Shown here one piece after another: positions 10,331 through 22,117 of a stretch of DNA of 64,000 bases. Within the stretch, counting starts at the first letter, position 1. Each line of letters opens with the position of its first letter. The notes beneath the pieces are model-generated. The model was not told where the DNA came from. It made no database searches and was given only the letters and a program-made list of their open reading frames with translations. Made by a program: the position numbers and the translations under genes. The stretch is from positions 45,305,521 to 45,369,520 of the forward strand of contig NC_073745.1 of the NCBI RefSeq assembly GCF_029784135.1. The letters are read 5' to 3'. The stretch is from Toxorhynchites rutilus septentrionalis. Taxonomy: Eukaryota > Arthropoda > Insecta > Diptera > Culicidae.

Positions 10331-12138
10331 AGGTGCCTGAAAACGAACTATCGAAATTCACTGTTTCCAATTCCCAAAGCAATTACAAAGCAATTTTTCC
10401 AAAAAAAAGATACTTCGGTGCCAGAACAAGAAAAAAAATAGTCCGTCAGTCGCGCCTTTCTTTTCGGTTGTTCTCCCAACAAAGCAGCGCATCAATTGCA
10501 ATTGCAATAAATTGCACTCAACCATTCGCCGCTCGCTCGCCTTTCATCACGTACGTTCCCTTCGGTAGGCAAAGTTCGGCATCGGTGAAAATACCTCAAA
10601 TCCTGCAATTGTCAGCTTGATCGGCTTTAATAATTCTTGAGTCGAAAAACGAACAGGGAGAACGGAGTGAAAAAAATTGCGCCCTGAAGACAAAAATGGA
10701 ATGAAAGAAGCAGCAACGAAGCACAAAAACGTGACATCATTTGTCGACTTGCCGGAGCCTGATGGCCATTTGCGCAAAGAACTCCATTCCACAGAAGCAT
10801 GCCAATAAAACACAAACCGACGAAGCAATTCAAGAAACCGCTACTATATCAACTGTACTGACTTTACAATTTAAATATTTTAAGCTAATTACGGGCAAAT
10901 ATTTGATGGCGCATTGTGGGGCGGTATGAAACAGCGGTACCGCGTCGAGTCGCGCCAAGCAAGTAGCGTTCGAATGTCGGGGAGATCTGGATCGAAGTCA
11001 GGAGACCCTCTTCCACATCTTTCATCGCCGCTACAATTGATTCCCTTGTGTCGATGTCTCCAATTATATGCACTTTTATGCGTACAGAATTGCTGAAACA
11101 CTGTCTTCACTCGGATTTGACTTCTGTTTCCCCGGAATCAACCTGTTCATGATTACCGACCGTCAATGTTCTCTCCTTGAGCACGAAAGTCCACCCTGCA
11201 ATAATATTGTGACCTCCACTTAGCCCTCGGAAGAAATAACTTTGTATCATGCGATGTGCTTAATTTTTCCAGCTACCTTCTTTTTTTATTCTCAAACGGT
11301 GTTACGGATGCCCCGCGGGTCGAAATCGAAGACGAATGGTGTTAAAATTACAGACTTCGAAATGGAATCGTATAAACATCGTATGTCAGGGCTGCCCGGG
11401 CGGAGTCATTCGTTCAGCGGCCTCGTAAAACACACCGCTGAAGTACAGCAGAACTCCAGAAGGTGCTGGCCGGGCACCCAAAACATCCGCCAACAAAGTT
11501 GTTATTATTTTTATAAGCGAACAGTTTTCGGGAACCTTTCCCTCCAATCTTAACGCGAGAGAACACACCTTTCGACCAGCGTTCCGATCCGTGTAAATTT
11601 AATGTCACATAATTTGTAGCTTCCGGTGGTGACGCTGCTGCTGTTGGAAGATGCGCTCGTTGTCTCCTCGGTCCGGTTATTTGTAGGTAATACGGTTGGG
11701 AGTGTTTGCGAGTTTGTACAAGCTAGTTTTTATTTTTATTTTTATTATTTTGCATACTGCGGGGAGAGAGAGAGAGAGAGAATTGTGCAAGGTTATAAAT
11801 ATTTAGAGCTTAGCGGTGGCGGATGATGATGTGTTTTTTTCTTCTTCGCATGCCATAAATTGGGCAATGAACATTTTGCAACCGTACAATCATGTCGAAT
11901 GAGTCGTCTCTTTGCCATTACGGGCGTAACGATCTGCATGGCAAGTAGCAGTTGACGATGTTTTCGAAAGCAATAGATAGCAGAATGTACAAACAGTGGT
12001 TGGACTGTTTTCAGTCACATTATATGTTGATACTTATTACAAGTTTAAGGAGGTGGGTTTTTATTTTTATATTTCAGACTAATTTAGCGTTGTTCCGTCG
12101 ACATACATTATTTCCTACAACATAAAGATAAAAACTGC
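10331..12138. other. TE-poor, GC-richer stretch; no recognisable gene
   Basis: No transposon ends or known protein motifs. Composition is more balanced than its surroundings. Short frames occur on both strands but none shows a domain, signal peptide or codon pattern I can defend. A (GA)9 tract lies at 11,764-11,781. It could be an intron or regulatory DNA of a host gene; nothing in the sequence decides this. Confidence 0.3.
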
Positions 12139-12966
12139 CGAATTTCATGCCAACTCATCTTAAGAGTTGGCAGCACCATCTCAGATAGTAGTGAAACGTT
12201 GTGGGTGTTAAGACATGAGTCATTTAAGCAACTTTGCATACTTCAAATATTCGAGAAAGAATTAGACTACTTTTTGGATAAAGCCAAATTGTTTTCCTTA
12301 TTTTTTTACAAAAATTTATATTTTAAAAACTATGATACCTACAAAATTATTGTCAAAGGATGAAATGTAGAAAAAATACCAAAAATTTTTTGGAAAAAAA
12401 TTTCGCTGACAAAACAGTTATTTTAAATATTAAAAAATATATATTTGAATGACCCTTATAATTTCCAACAAGTCTTCCATACATCGGAAGGTGGGTACTT
12501 TTACAGGGAAAAAGTTTTTCGAACAACAACTTTTTCATGTTTTCTTTGAAAATAATACAACTTATCCTAATTTTGTTTAAATTCAAGGTAGCGATATAGT
12601 GTATTCGACAAAGTTTTAGACCTTGTTAAAATATAAACTTTTGTCGAAGACATCAACTGTCTGTCTTTTATAGTTTTTGGAATATAAGTCATTTTTGTAT
12701 GAAGACTCCCGAACAAAATAATGTTTTGCTCGTAACATTTTTGTGTGTAATTTCTCACGTTTGACATGTGTTTGACATGTTTCTAAATAGAGAAAAGTTA
12801 GCAAAGTATGTAAATTGCGATAATTTATACATAACAATGTTACGAATTGAGCATAATTAGTGTTTTTTTTTTAGAAAAAAACTTAAAAAGTTGTTGTCCG
12901 AAAAACTTTTTCCATGTAAATGTGCCCATCGTCCGATGTATGGAAAACTTGTTGGATATTTTAAGG

Positions 12967-12969
<3 letters not shown>

Positions 12970-13053
<84 letters not shown>
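12970..13053. repeat. (TA)n microsatellite, about 41 units
   Basis: Uninterrupted TA dinucleotide run. It lies exactly where the related inverted segment at 12,430-12,450 has a short AAATATATATTT, so it likely expanded from that seed. Confidence 0.95.
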
Positions 13054-13056
<3 letters not shown>

Positions 13057-13488
13057 CAGAATATTAAAAGCATACGTTCTCGATAAAAATGAATTTTAAT
13101 TTTCAAAATATTTTTTTCAAGGAATTTTTTTCTAAGTAATTCTTTGATAATTCTAAATGAAAACCAAAATAATTTCCCACATTCATTCTTTGACTAAAAT
13201 TTTGTAGGTCTAATAGATTTTTTTAAAGTTTTTTTTATGTTGAGTTTTTTCATCTTTTTTCGAAAAATCTTAATTTAAAAGCCATGAGATTTACATAAAG
13301 TTGGTCAGAGAATGAAATGTAGCAATTACTTAGGATTTCATTAAAAATTATCAAAGATTTTTTGGAAAAAAATTTAATTGAAATAAAATATTTTGAAAAT
13401 TAAAATTCATTTTTTCTTGAAAACATATGCTTTAAAAATTGTAAAAATAGATATACAACTGTTTCATTTTTTTTTCTTTGAAGAAATA

Positions 13489-14125
13489 CCGTTCTGAATC
13501 ATATTTCGGACACTTTGTTCTAATATCTTGAAATGCTTCATGCACTGATGATATAACTATAAATTTAATATCACAATTGCTTCTTTAGAGTGATCCCTTG
13601 GTTTCATCATCACTTTATTTGAGAATATCATTTGAATTATCACATAGTAGGAAAAAATTCAACAGCACCACTCATTATCGTTTGTGTTTGACGTTTGTTT
13701 TGCTTGAGCACGTAGAATTTACCCGTTAACAAATATTTTAATTTCTCCCGTGTTTCATCAGTTCTCATCATCGTTAACAGTTTACTGTGATTGCTTGTTA
13801 AGTGTTACGCAGTTGACTATAAAATATAATCAAGTGTAATGTAATATTCGTTCAAAAAATTACAAAATAAAGTGTCCGAAATTTGAATTCAATCTGTCCG
13901 AAATTTGATTTAGTGTCCGAAGTTTGATTCTTATTCGTTTCATTTGAAAAGCATTTTATTCGATGATTTTATTATGTTTTCAATCAAATAGGTGCCAAAG
14001 TAGAAAGCTTGAAAGCATATTGAACTAATTTATTAAAAATATCTACCAAATAATACCTGTGCATAAAGTTTAGATCTGTTTTCTGCATCATATGCCTTAA
14101 GCGTCCGAAATTTGATTCGGAACGG
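13489..14125. mobile_element. Non-autonomous TA-flanked element (family T, CCGTTC ends)
   Basis: Left end CCGTTCTGAATCATATTTCG and right end (reverse complement CCGTTCCGAATCAAATTTCG) are followed by GAC on both sides. TA flanks at 13,487-13,488 and 14,126-14,127 fit Tc1/mariner-type insertion. Internal TGTCCGAAATTTGAT blocks repeat near the right end. There is no transposase frame. Related copies or pieces occur at 26,091-26,351, 36,211-37,150, 37,815-37,870 and 53,960-54,030. Confidence 0.75.
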
Positions 14126-14352
14126 TACTATTAATGTTTAATTCGTAACATTTTTATGTACATATATTGCAATTTTCATGCTTTGCTAACCTTTCTCTAT
14201 TAAGAAGCATGTCAAGAACATGCCAAACGTGAGAATTTACACACAAAAATGCTACGAGCAATACATTATATTTTTAGGAGTCTTCATACAAATGACTTAT
14301 ATTCCAAATACTATAAAAGATAGAAAGTTATTGTCTTCGGCAAAAGTTTATA

Positions 14353-15286
14353 CAGGGTGGGCCATTTAAAGTGGAAGGATTTGTTTTTGCAAAGTAAAGA
14401 AGTGGAATTTTAATTTTTTTTTTTGAAATTCATTTATTTTGGTCCAAGGAGATTTGTTCTAACTACTTTTTGATTATGATATCTCGTAAATGACCGCCTC
14501 TGGCCTTGACCGCAAAATGTGCCCTTTTTTCGGCATTTTCCATCACTTTGCCCAATGTTTCGACCGATATGGCAGCAATTTCTTGTCGGATATTGTCTTT
14601 CAGCGCAGCCAGGGTCCTTGGTTTACCAGTGTATACCTTTGATTTTTAATATCCACATGAAAAAAAGTCAGGAGGCGTCAAATCAGGTGATCTCGGTGGC
14701 CAGTCATAATCGCCGTTTTTCGATATTAACCTTCCGGGGAACATTTCGCGCAATAATTTGGTCGTGGCAGCCGCTGTATGGCATGTAGCGCCGTCCTGTT
14801 GGAACCAGTAATTGTCCAATTCATTTTCACGAACAAATGGCAATAAAAAATCGGTTATCATTGTCCGATAACGCTCCCCATTCACGGTTATCGTTGCTCC
14901 ATTTTCGTTTTCAAAGAAGTACGGGCCGATGACTTTATCGGCATAAATGCCACACCACACAGTAACTTTTTGGTCGTAAAGAGGTTGCGTTTCGATGAAT
15001 TGACGGTTTTCTGTAGCATAAAACCGACAATTTTGTTTATTCACTCCTCCATTCAAGTTGAAATGCGCCTCATCAGACATTATGATTTTTTGCCAAAAGC
15101 CACAATTGAGAAGTTATGTTGAATGTACAGCTGAACAATTTCAGCGCGTTGTTTAGGTGTGTATTGTTCCATGGTTAAAATTGTACTGAAATGACACTTC
15201 CAACGCGGTATGACATTTGTTAATCTGACATCTCTGTCAAAAGTTATGGGGTTGCCAGATGCTTCCACTTTAAATGGCCCACCCTG
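14353..15286 (-). mobile_element. DD41D-type Tc1/mariner element, internally deleted
   Basis: Terminal inverted repeats CAGGGTGGGCCATTTAAAGT run on to GGAAG at both ends, with TA duplications at 14,351-14,352 and 15,287-15,288. It interrupts the right arm of the foldback; the left arm near 12,625-12,645 keeps the uninterrupted site (AAGTTTATATTTTAACAAG on its reverse strand). It encodes a damaged transposase on the minus strand. At 934 bp it is shorter than a full element, because the middle of the transposase gene is gone. Confidence 0.9.
14463..15172 (-). pseudogene. DD41D transposase pseudogene
   Basis: ATG at 15,172 begins MEQYTPKQRAEIVQLYIQHN, the first DNA-binding helix region. After about 30 residues a deletion with frame change joins directly to MSDEAHFNLNG (first catalytic Asp), losing the second helix-turn-helix and linker. 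The catalytic part continues with VTVWCGIYADKVIGPYFFEN, WFQQDGATCHTA (second Asp) and WPPRSPDLTPPDFFSCGY. There are 41 residues between the last two aspartates, so DD41D (rosa/ITmD41D-like by spacing). One nonsense codon at 14,646-14,648 is followed in frame by the C-terminus KSKVYTGKPRTLAALKDNIR to a stop at 14,463. Lesions: the deletion and one stop. Confidence 0.88.
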
Positions 15287-16444
15287 TATTTTAACAAGAT
15301 CTAAAACTTTGTCGAATACATTATATCGCTATCTTGACTTTGAACAAAATTAGGAGGGTTTTTTTTCAAAGAAAACACGAAAAAGTTGTTAATATATATT
15401 TTTGGGAATTTTAAAAAAATTAGTTTTTGAGAAAAATGAATTTAAATTTTTGAAATAACTTTTTTGTCAGCGCAATTTTTTTCCAAAAAAATGTTGGTAT
15501 TTTTTTGTGATAATTTGAACAATTTCCTATATTTCATCCTTTCACAAGAATTTTGTAGGTATCATAGTTGATAAATTATAAACTTTTGTAAAAAATTAAG
15601 AAAAAAAAATGGCTTTTTCCAAAAAGTAGTCTAATTATTTTTCGAATATTTCAATTATTTTTTCGAATATTGCAAAGTTGCTCAAATGACCCATGTCTTT
15701 ACACCCACAACGTTTCACTGCTATCTGAGATGGTGCTGCCAACGGCCAGTCGAGTGGCCTGAAATTCGTCAACTGTAAAAAATAGAAACAAAAATAACAT
15801 ATCAAATGCGGTTGATTTCTGATGAATATTTCCCTATAAGTTTTACGTTATTGATTTAAGAAGTCTGTTGTGCAGTAAGGCGTCGTGCACAAACAACGTA
15901 ACGCTAAAAATGGGACAACCACTCAGCTTGATATCGTATTAATTTTGCTTCATCGATTTTGGAGCTTGCGAACTCAATATATTCTGCTTTGAGAGAATAT
16001 CCGGCGATCGCTAGATTATTTCAGGACAGTAATTTTGCATCCTAAACAATTTAATCGGGTATGTTTTTATTTAAATTTCTATTTTTTATTCAAACTTTAG
16101 TCGTCCAACCATTCGATGGTTCATCAGATGGTCCTAAAAGCTATTGTTTTGTTCTTGCCCAGTTCAGTAGCTTCGATTTCTACATCTTCAACACCTACGT
16201 AGATATCTTCAGATACTTTCTCTAAAGTCTGGTCATTGGATTTGATGTATTATTCTACTGTATTACATTACTCAGGAAAGCAAGATAAAGTGTTCTGGTG
16301 TCCGAATTAATCTGAGTAAATTCAGGTGATGGATCACCCTGTTGAGGAAGATGGCGATTCCTTCGGCTGAAGGAGGCTTGGATGATAGCTCAGGATTTGG
16401 AAAGCGGCTTGTATGGAGACTTAAACACACATTGGGAAAATACT

Positions 16445-16886
16445 ACTTGTTTTTTTATCAATCCGTTTATTTTTATAGGCTCAGTTACCTAAGTTTAAAG
16501 GAGCCAAACTCTTAACTATATTTCAACTAGCATATATCAACATGTTGTTTCCTTAATTCTATGGTTAATGAAATAGGAAACCGATTACTCGCGGTCGGCT
16601 CGAGTTTAGAAGGGTGACACATTTTCATTAGGAAAAGGATGTGATGTAAGGAGATGTGTGTTCACACTCACATTCTCATCCACACTGACACTTTACACTC
16701 AATTCTTAAAACTATCCTTACATCTAATATGTATTTACAATTTAACTTATTCTAATGTTAGTAGGAAGGGAACCGATAGCTCGCGAAGGACGAAAAGGAG
16801 GGGAAAAGGATGTATTAACAATCACACTCGAAGATCGATAATTTTAAGGAAAACATATACATGGGACATGTAATCAAGGGATTTAT
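16445..16886 (-). mobile_element. I-clade LINE 3' end fragment
   Basis: Aligns along its length with the 3' end of the full-length LINE at 29,695-30,090: shared blocks include CGTTTATTTTTA with AGGCTCA, AAGTTTAAAGGAGCC, CCGATTACTCGCGGTC and GGGACATGTAATCAAGG. Only the 3' UTR and the last coding bases are kept, the usual outcome of 5' truncation. A different frame here (16,658-16,873, plus) is an antisense artefact. Confidence 0.8.
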
Positions 16887-16932
16887 TAACGACGCTTCAC
16901 TTGCAATGGTTGGATATGGAATGATTATATGT

Positions 16933-17279
16933 AGTGATCCCCGATAATCGTTCGATTAATCGCTTAATCGAATACTTCCAACAAAAATCGATTATTAATC
17001 GAACGAATACTGCACAACCAATAATCGAAGCGAACGAATAATTTACGACTTTAGGGAAGCGTAAAAGATAATAATTAATTTTCAGGCGGAATGAACACTT
17101 TTTTTATTTCATTTGGCTTTCTAGCAAATGAGAAATATTAGTCTAACTAATTATTTCTCTCAGTGTTACGATGAATCGATTAATCGATTATTTGGGGCGA
17201 TTAATCGTATCGAATAACAAACTGCTGAAAACTATTCGATTTGCTGATGAACGATTAATTTAAAAAATCGGAGATCACT
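16933..17279. mobile_element. hAT-like MITE
   Basis: AGTGATCCCCGAT at the left matches AGTGATCTCCGAT in reverse complement at the right. The interior is dense in ATCGATTAATCG-type palindromes. Short imperfect TIRs and a length near 350 bp suggest a hAT-type MITE, but the 8-bp duplication is not clean (only ATGT is shared next to the ends). Confidence 0.5.
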
Positions 17280-18039
17280 AATCATGTAATATCGGTAGGG
17301 ATATATTCGTATGCACATATTTATTTGTGTGCGTTCGGCTCGTTATGCTGCGCATCGGATTATTGTGCTGGTTGTGGATGTGTCATACATTGCATTTGGA
17401 ATGGGACAGAAGACTTTGGATGGGGATAAGGATAGGGTAAAAAAGGGAAACGATTTCATTTCACACTTGCTCAACATTCGCGCTGTTGGTCACGAACATC
17501 AGGTGTTTCAGTTTGTTTTGTTGAATTCAAAATCAATAGCAAAACGTAGTTCAAAAACAGTCAAATAGGATTTCGGTCGTAGTTAAATCTCTCTAGGTTA
17601 TGTTTAATGACGGATTGCAGTGAGAGCGGGCGAATTCAGCATTTTCAATGGTTCGAGCTTCAATATTTCCTGAACTAATTCAATCCCTTCTTGTGGCTCT
17701 GAGCTGTGCATTTTCAATTCATTTGAAAAATAAACTTTCAAAGCAAATTAATTTTCACGCAAGTATGAGTGCACTTTTGGAATTTACATACTCTGTGCTT
17801 TAGCAAGAAAAATATAAGCGATGTTATTTATTTATTATAACGTTATACGAATAAAATAGGTGAGATGGGAAAAACAGTGTTAACCTCAAGCCATTATAAT
17901 AAGGTTATTTTAAAAAATCTGTAAATTCTGTATGAACCACAAAAAAAATAATCTGTATCTAGGTACAGATTCTTGATTTAAAAAAGTCTAAACAATCGGT
18001 AGAAATACAGATTATTATGTAGTTATGGTAACCCTGTTC

Positions 18040-18168
18040 GAAATGCATCTATCGGTGCTTGCTTACTGGTTGCTGTTATACCCATTAAAACACGTGCTTT
18101 ATCATCTTGGCTCAGGAAACAAACCTCATTCCATCCCAGAATCAAAGCTAGCTGATCAAGCATATAGG
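18040..18168 (-). pseudogene. Unassigned transposase-like fragment (DDKARV motif)
   Basis: Minus-strand frame reads LALILGWNEVCFLSQDDKAR, then VLMGITATSKQAPIDAF. A DDKA(R/K)V-x-GI-A-KQAP string is familiar to me from repetitive uncharacterised proteins in many invertebrates, where the paired aspartates look catalytic; I cannot name the superfamily. The frame is lost on both sides, so it is a relic, and the ~110 bp beside it run into the right end of the TAA element. It may be what is left of that element's own transposase. Confidence 0.45.
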
Positions 18169-18689
18169 GGCCCGTGAATTCATTTAGGAATAAAAACTGT
18201 TACGTAACGATCACGGCTATCCCCCCTCCCCCTATGTCACATTATGTAACGCAACGTCGACCCCCCCCCCTCCAACTCGCGTTACGTTATTTGTGCACGA
18301 CGCCTAACGAGTAATTGCAGCAGCTTTAGTTGTCGTGCCAAGAGACCAATGACAAAACATTGATCTAGAAGGATTATTTGCATAAGGGTAAAAATTTCAT
18401 CGTTGTTACACCCGCTAAAAAGTTATCGAAGATTGAATGTGAGAGACGTGAAAAACTGTGAACCCAATGTGGTGTGGAGGAATGATCGCCACGGCACTCC
18501 AATGTCCAAAATAGACTGTAAATACCGTGCTCAAACGTTACCGGGGTACATTGGCATTAGATAGCGCAAAGAAAACCAAACGTACACGTGCAACATGGGA
18601 TCAGTATCTACGAGTTCCTGGGCAGTCCCAAATAATACTGAGATCTCCAGACATGATTTGACGAGAAGGTACATTGCGGCGCTCAGTAC

Positions 18690-18965
18690 AGTACGGTGAA
18701 TTTGTATGCGAGAAGGATTTCGGACGTACCATGTCAGCAACGTTGAAACAGAACCTGGTTACCAAAAACCGCGCAAGGATATTGTACGAACAAGTTCTGA
18801 CCTAATACAACGGACGTATTTTGATGAACGATGAATCATTTATAAAAAAATGGATTTTGGATAGAACCCAAGTCAAAAATATTATCTTGCTAATTGTAAA
18901 GAGGATTCTCCAGGTAAGTTCAAATTTGTCTTCGCAGATAAATTCGCTCGCAGGTTGATGATTTG
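18690..18965 (+). pseudogene. Decayed DD37E (ITmD37E-type) transposase
   Basis: Broken frames read MREGFRTYHVSNVE; RARILYEQVLT, stop, YNGRILMNDESF; and GKFKFVFADKFARRLMICQG. These align in order with RLREGIRSFRASKQ, RARKLYDQVLTKFDGCILMD and KFKFVFADKFARKYMIWQG of the copy at 57.9-58.7 kb. The first catalytic Asp is preserved as MNDE. The second Asp and terminal Glu regions are not found. TIRs are not recognisable. Several stops and frame changes mark it as the oldest of the three DD37E copies here. Confidence 0.7.
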
Positions 18966-21942
18966 CCAAGGTGAAAAGAAAAGAAGACAATGGAGCAATG
19001 GATATCGTTGACTGGTGTAAGCAGAATGATATTGAATGGTTTTAGTGAAAACAGTATGAATTCACTCAATTGTTCCGGGTCAACTAGTTCAAAATAAAAA
19101 TGTAATTTATCAATCATACATCGGAGTCCATCTTTCCCGACTTTCCCTACTAGTGAAAAATACCATAGAGTCAAACCGAAAATCATTTTTTAGTTTCGCT
19201 GAAAACAAACAAGAGTTATATAATTTTATAATTTTTATGTTGGCTTTAACAATGGTGACATTAACTCATTTGATACATATCCTATTTTATGAGTCCAACT
19301 AATAGTTTAGTTCATTTAGTGCGATGTTATTCGCTGTAACCTCTCTCAATGGCTTTGGAAATGACTGATTATTACGGTTGTTGTCATCATGAGTTGTGTA
19401 AATATCCTGAATAAACTTTAAAAAAAAAATATTATTGTATTCTGTACGTAAGTTAGGTTGAACAACTTTGCCTTTTTCCGAACCTATGATCTTCTGAAAA
19501 TCATCGGAGACAGAACTCTATATGTATTATCTTGAATAAGCTCACAATGAAGACATCGAGCGATAAAAATGTTTGAAAAATCCACTTCGGGACCAAATTT
19601 TGCCCCCTACCGTAGCTTTCAATTATGCAAAAGGTGGTACATCGCTAGTTGGAAATAAAATTGCACCTTCCAACCAGCGGATTATGGTTCATAAACCGGC
19701 GGGAATGGGGCGTGCAAACGTCAGTGACGACAATCTTCTCCAGCAAGAAGCGACTGCAATTGCGATCCGCGACTTCGCTCCGCTGGGCGTGGTGGAAAAT
19801 TAGTTTCTATTTTTAAACAGCTTCAGCAGTAGTAGCAGCAGCAGCAGAAGCAATATTGTATGCTTCGAAATCTGGCCATACTCCGAGGCATGAATGAAAT
19901 TCTGCGCTAGCATTCCGCCACCAACGACGCGCTGTTGAGGCGATGATGATTTAGTGGAGTGGGAACGGGTATGAGGTATTTATGTAGTTTCATATGTTGC
20001 AGGCATTATAAAGATATCTGCCGTTTTTATTATTATGAATACCTAGAACAGCGATAAACGTAGCACCGCACTGGGAAGCTGTGAGCGGAGATGAATACGA
20101 GATGCTATCGCGTCTAATTCAATCATGATCACAATTTGGGTAACACTTTTAATCTGCCATCATGACGGTACGCCCTTCACAAAAGTCGTTAAGTTTTAGA
20201 GTTTGAGCTTTTTTTTTTCGAGCAGCCTTGTTGCTTTGACGCTCAAGTATAAAGATTGAGTTAGCCAGATTTATAGTTTCAGATAAGACTGCTCGACGAC
20301 TGAATAAAGCCAGCAATCATCCGAATGTGTGACTCTCTCCGATTACGTTGACGGGTCGTTTTCATTCAAGTTTCGACGGAGTGCTCCTGGTTGATTGTCG
20401 TACAAAATTAATGGGCTCTGACCGTAAAGCACTGCCGGAGTGAGATATTGAACCTTGACGTTTGGGACCGACACTGATAAAATCGAGTGAAAAATGCTGC
20501 CGTTTATTTTGGCAAAAATGTTTATGTTGGCAATGAAAGCAAAGAATTTGCGGCTCGACACGGACACCTTTCAGTTCACTTGAAAGTGAATTTCCATACC
20601 AATCTCGCAATCTCGTGAGCCAACTTTATTTCGTGTGAAATTCAACAGAAAGTCTATCAATTTCGTACCTCGTAGATTATCACATCTCGTTTCAGGCTGC
20701 AGGTTCCGAAAGTCGCTGTCCGCAAAGCGCTCGATCGTTGGCCGTGTGTAGGCTTACTTTTATGGGTCGGAGCACAATTTTTCACTCAGAGTACGGCGTG
20801 GAGAATATTTTATGATTTCTGAATTTATGGCACTCCCGCCAGAGTAGGGACCTTTGTGTGTCACCTCGGCAAGGTGTCCAGCGACAACGGATGGCCGTCA
20901 ACGGCGGCGTGCGATGCCGCACCGATGCCGTCATCGCAGCCAGAAACAAAAGCCCTGCGCGGACCATCCGATCGGACTGGGAAAGACTTCTCCGACGGGA
21001 ACCCACAGCAACCGGAAAGTTGGACGTATCAGCGTATTTTAATATATTTAAAGTAGTTCTTAAATATGGCCATTAAGATAATAAATTTCAGTTTTAATTT
21101 ATTGCGGCTTGTTTGTAAAGTGTGTTAAGTTTCTTTTTTCACCCGTTTTCTCCGATTTTCGCCCCATTCTGGTCCCATTGTCCCAGTCGGACGCAACCTC
21201 GGATGCAACTCGAGCGACCGCAGTCGTGTGAGAGCTTGGATGCTCGTACTCGGAAGCAAGAAGGAAAACTTTGTTGTCGAGAATTGTTCACGCGAAAGTG
21301 GTAAAGAATTAACAGCTTTACGAAGTTGGGCGAAAATCACAGCAAAACAGAGAAACCAAACGCTGGGGACAAGGGCAGAACAAGCGAGCGAGACAAGAGA
21401 AAAATGAACGGTGTAACAAGCATTTTATTAAATTAGCATCAATAAATTTCCGTAAGACAAAAACATTGCAATTCCTGTATTAATAACTTATACACTTCTC
21501 GGGTTACTGTTATTATTAATGATGGTGGCGATTGTGGAGATAAATTTGGTGTCGTTTCTTGTCTTCCCTGTGAATGTGTATTCGAAATTTATGATCAACT
21601 TTTTCGCAGAACATTTAGCTGATACCGGACAGACACGGCGGACATCGTCACACGATATAACGGGTGATGTAAAAGATTGTTGAGACTTGCTGAGATCCAC
21701 TCCATTAAAAACAGTTCTTGAATTGTAACTAAGAAGAAAAAAAATCCATCTGTCCTTAGAGACGCTTATATGGATATAAGCTTAATGCTACAACTAGGTA
21801 ACTCGAAATTTGCCAAACCATGAGTTAGGTATACCAAAATATTCATCTCGTTAAGCTTTATAACATATCAAAAGATGGTTGAATTTGGACAACAAATGAA
21901 ATAGATATTTCTATTTTTTTATCCCATCTGTTTTATTTATTT
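18966..21942. other. TE-poor stretch, no recognisable gene
   Basis: From about 19,200 no transposon ends are visible. The open frames (for example 76 residues at 19,573-19,803 and overlapping frames at 20,780-21,080) show no motif or domain. A short CAG/TAG-rich triplet tract lies at about 19,829-19,853. GC content rises at 20,700-21,050 and 21,120-21,400. It may be host regulatory or intronic DNA; the sequence alone does not tell. Confidence 0.3.
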
Positions 21943-22117
21943 ACTGACTGACCCGGCAAACTTCGTCCCGCCCTAAATTTGTTTTTTGTTATCAATACCT
22001 TCAAACATTCACGGTTTCTTACTAAGCGCAAGTTCATGAGTCCAATCGCAGAACTGTTCATTGATTGATCTACTAATCGACCCCATTGAATTTACCTTTT
22101 ACTATAAAATTCCTAGT

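Larger units (their letters stand above)
12139..15768. mobile_element. 3.6-kb foldback element with long inverted arms
   Basis: Left-arm blocks (GTTGGCAGCACCATCTCAGA, GTGAAACGTTGTGGGTGT, the AAGTTTTAGA region) recur in reverse order and opposite strand on the right (15,290-15,760 and 14,150-14,350). The arms are about 0.7 kb. The outermost match is CGAATTTCATGCC against CGAATTTCAGGCC in reverse complement. The interior carries further inverted copies: 12,430-12,545 is repeated inverted at 12,885-12,975. Two younger DNA transposons sit inside (13,489-14,125 and 14,353-15,286). No transposase of its own is visible and no target duplication is certain. Confidence 0.7.
15879..18304. mobile_element. 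2.4-kb element with TAA target duplication (PIF/Harbinger-like signature)
   Basis: Ends GGCGTCGTGCACAAACAACG (left) and, in reverse complement, GGCGTCGTGCACAAATAACG (right) differ at one position in 20 and continue into TAACGC. TAA sits at 15,876-15,878 and 18,305-18,307. A 3-bp TAA/TTA duplication is typical of PIF/Harbinger-type transposition; the family label is inferred from that alone. Older material inside includes a LINE 3' end, a hAT-like MITE and an unassigned protein fragment (separate entries). Confidence 0.7.
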
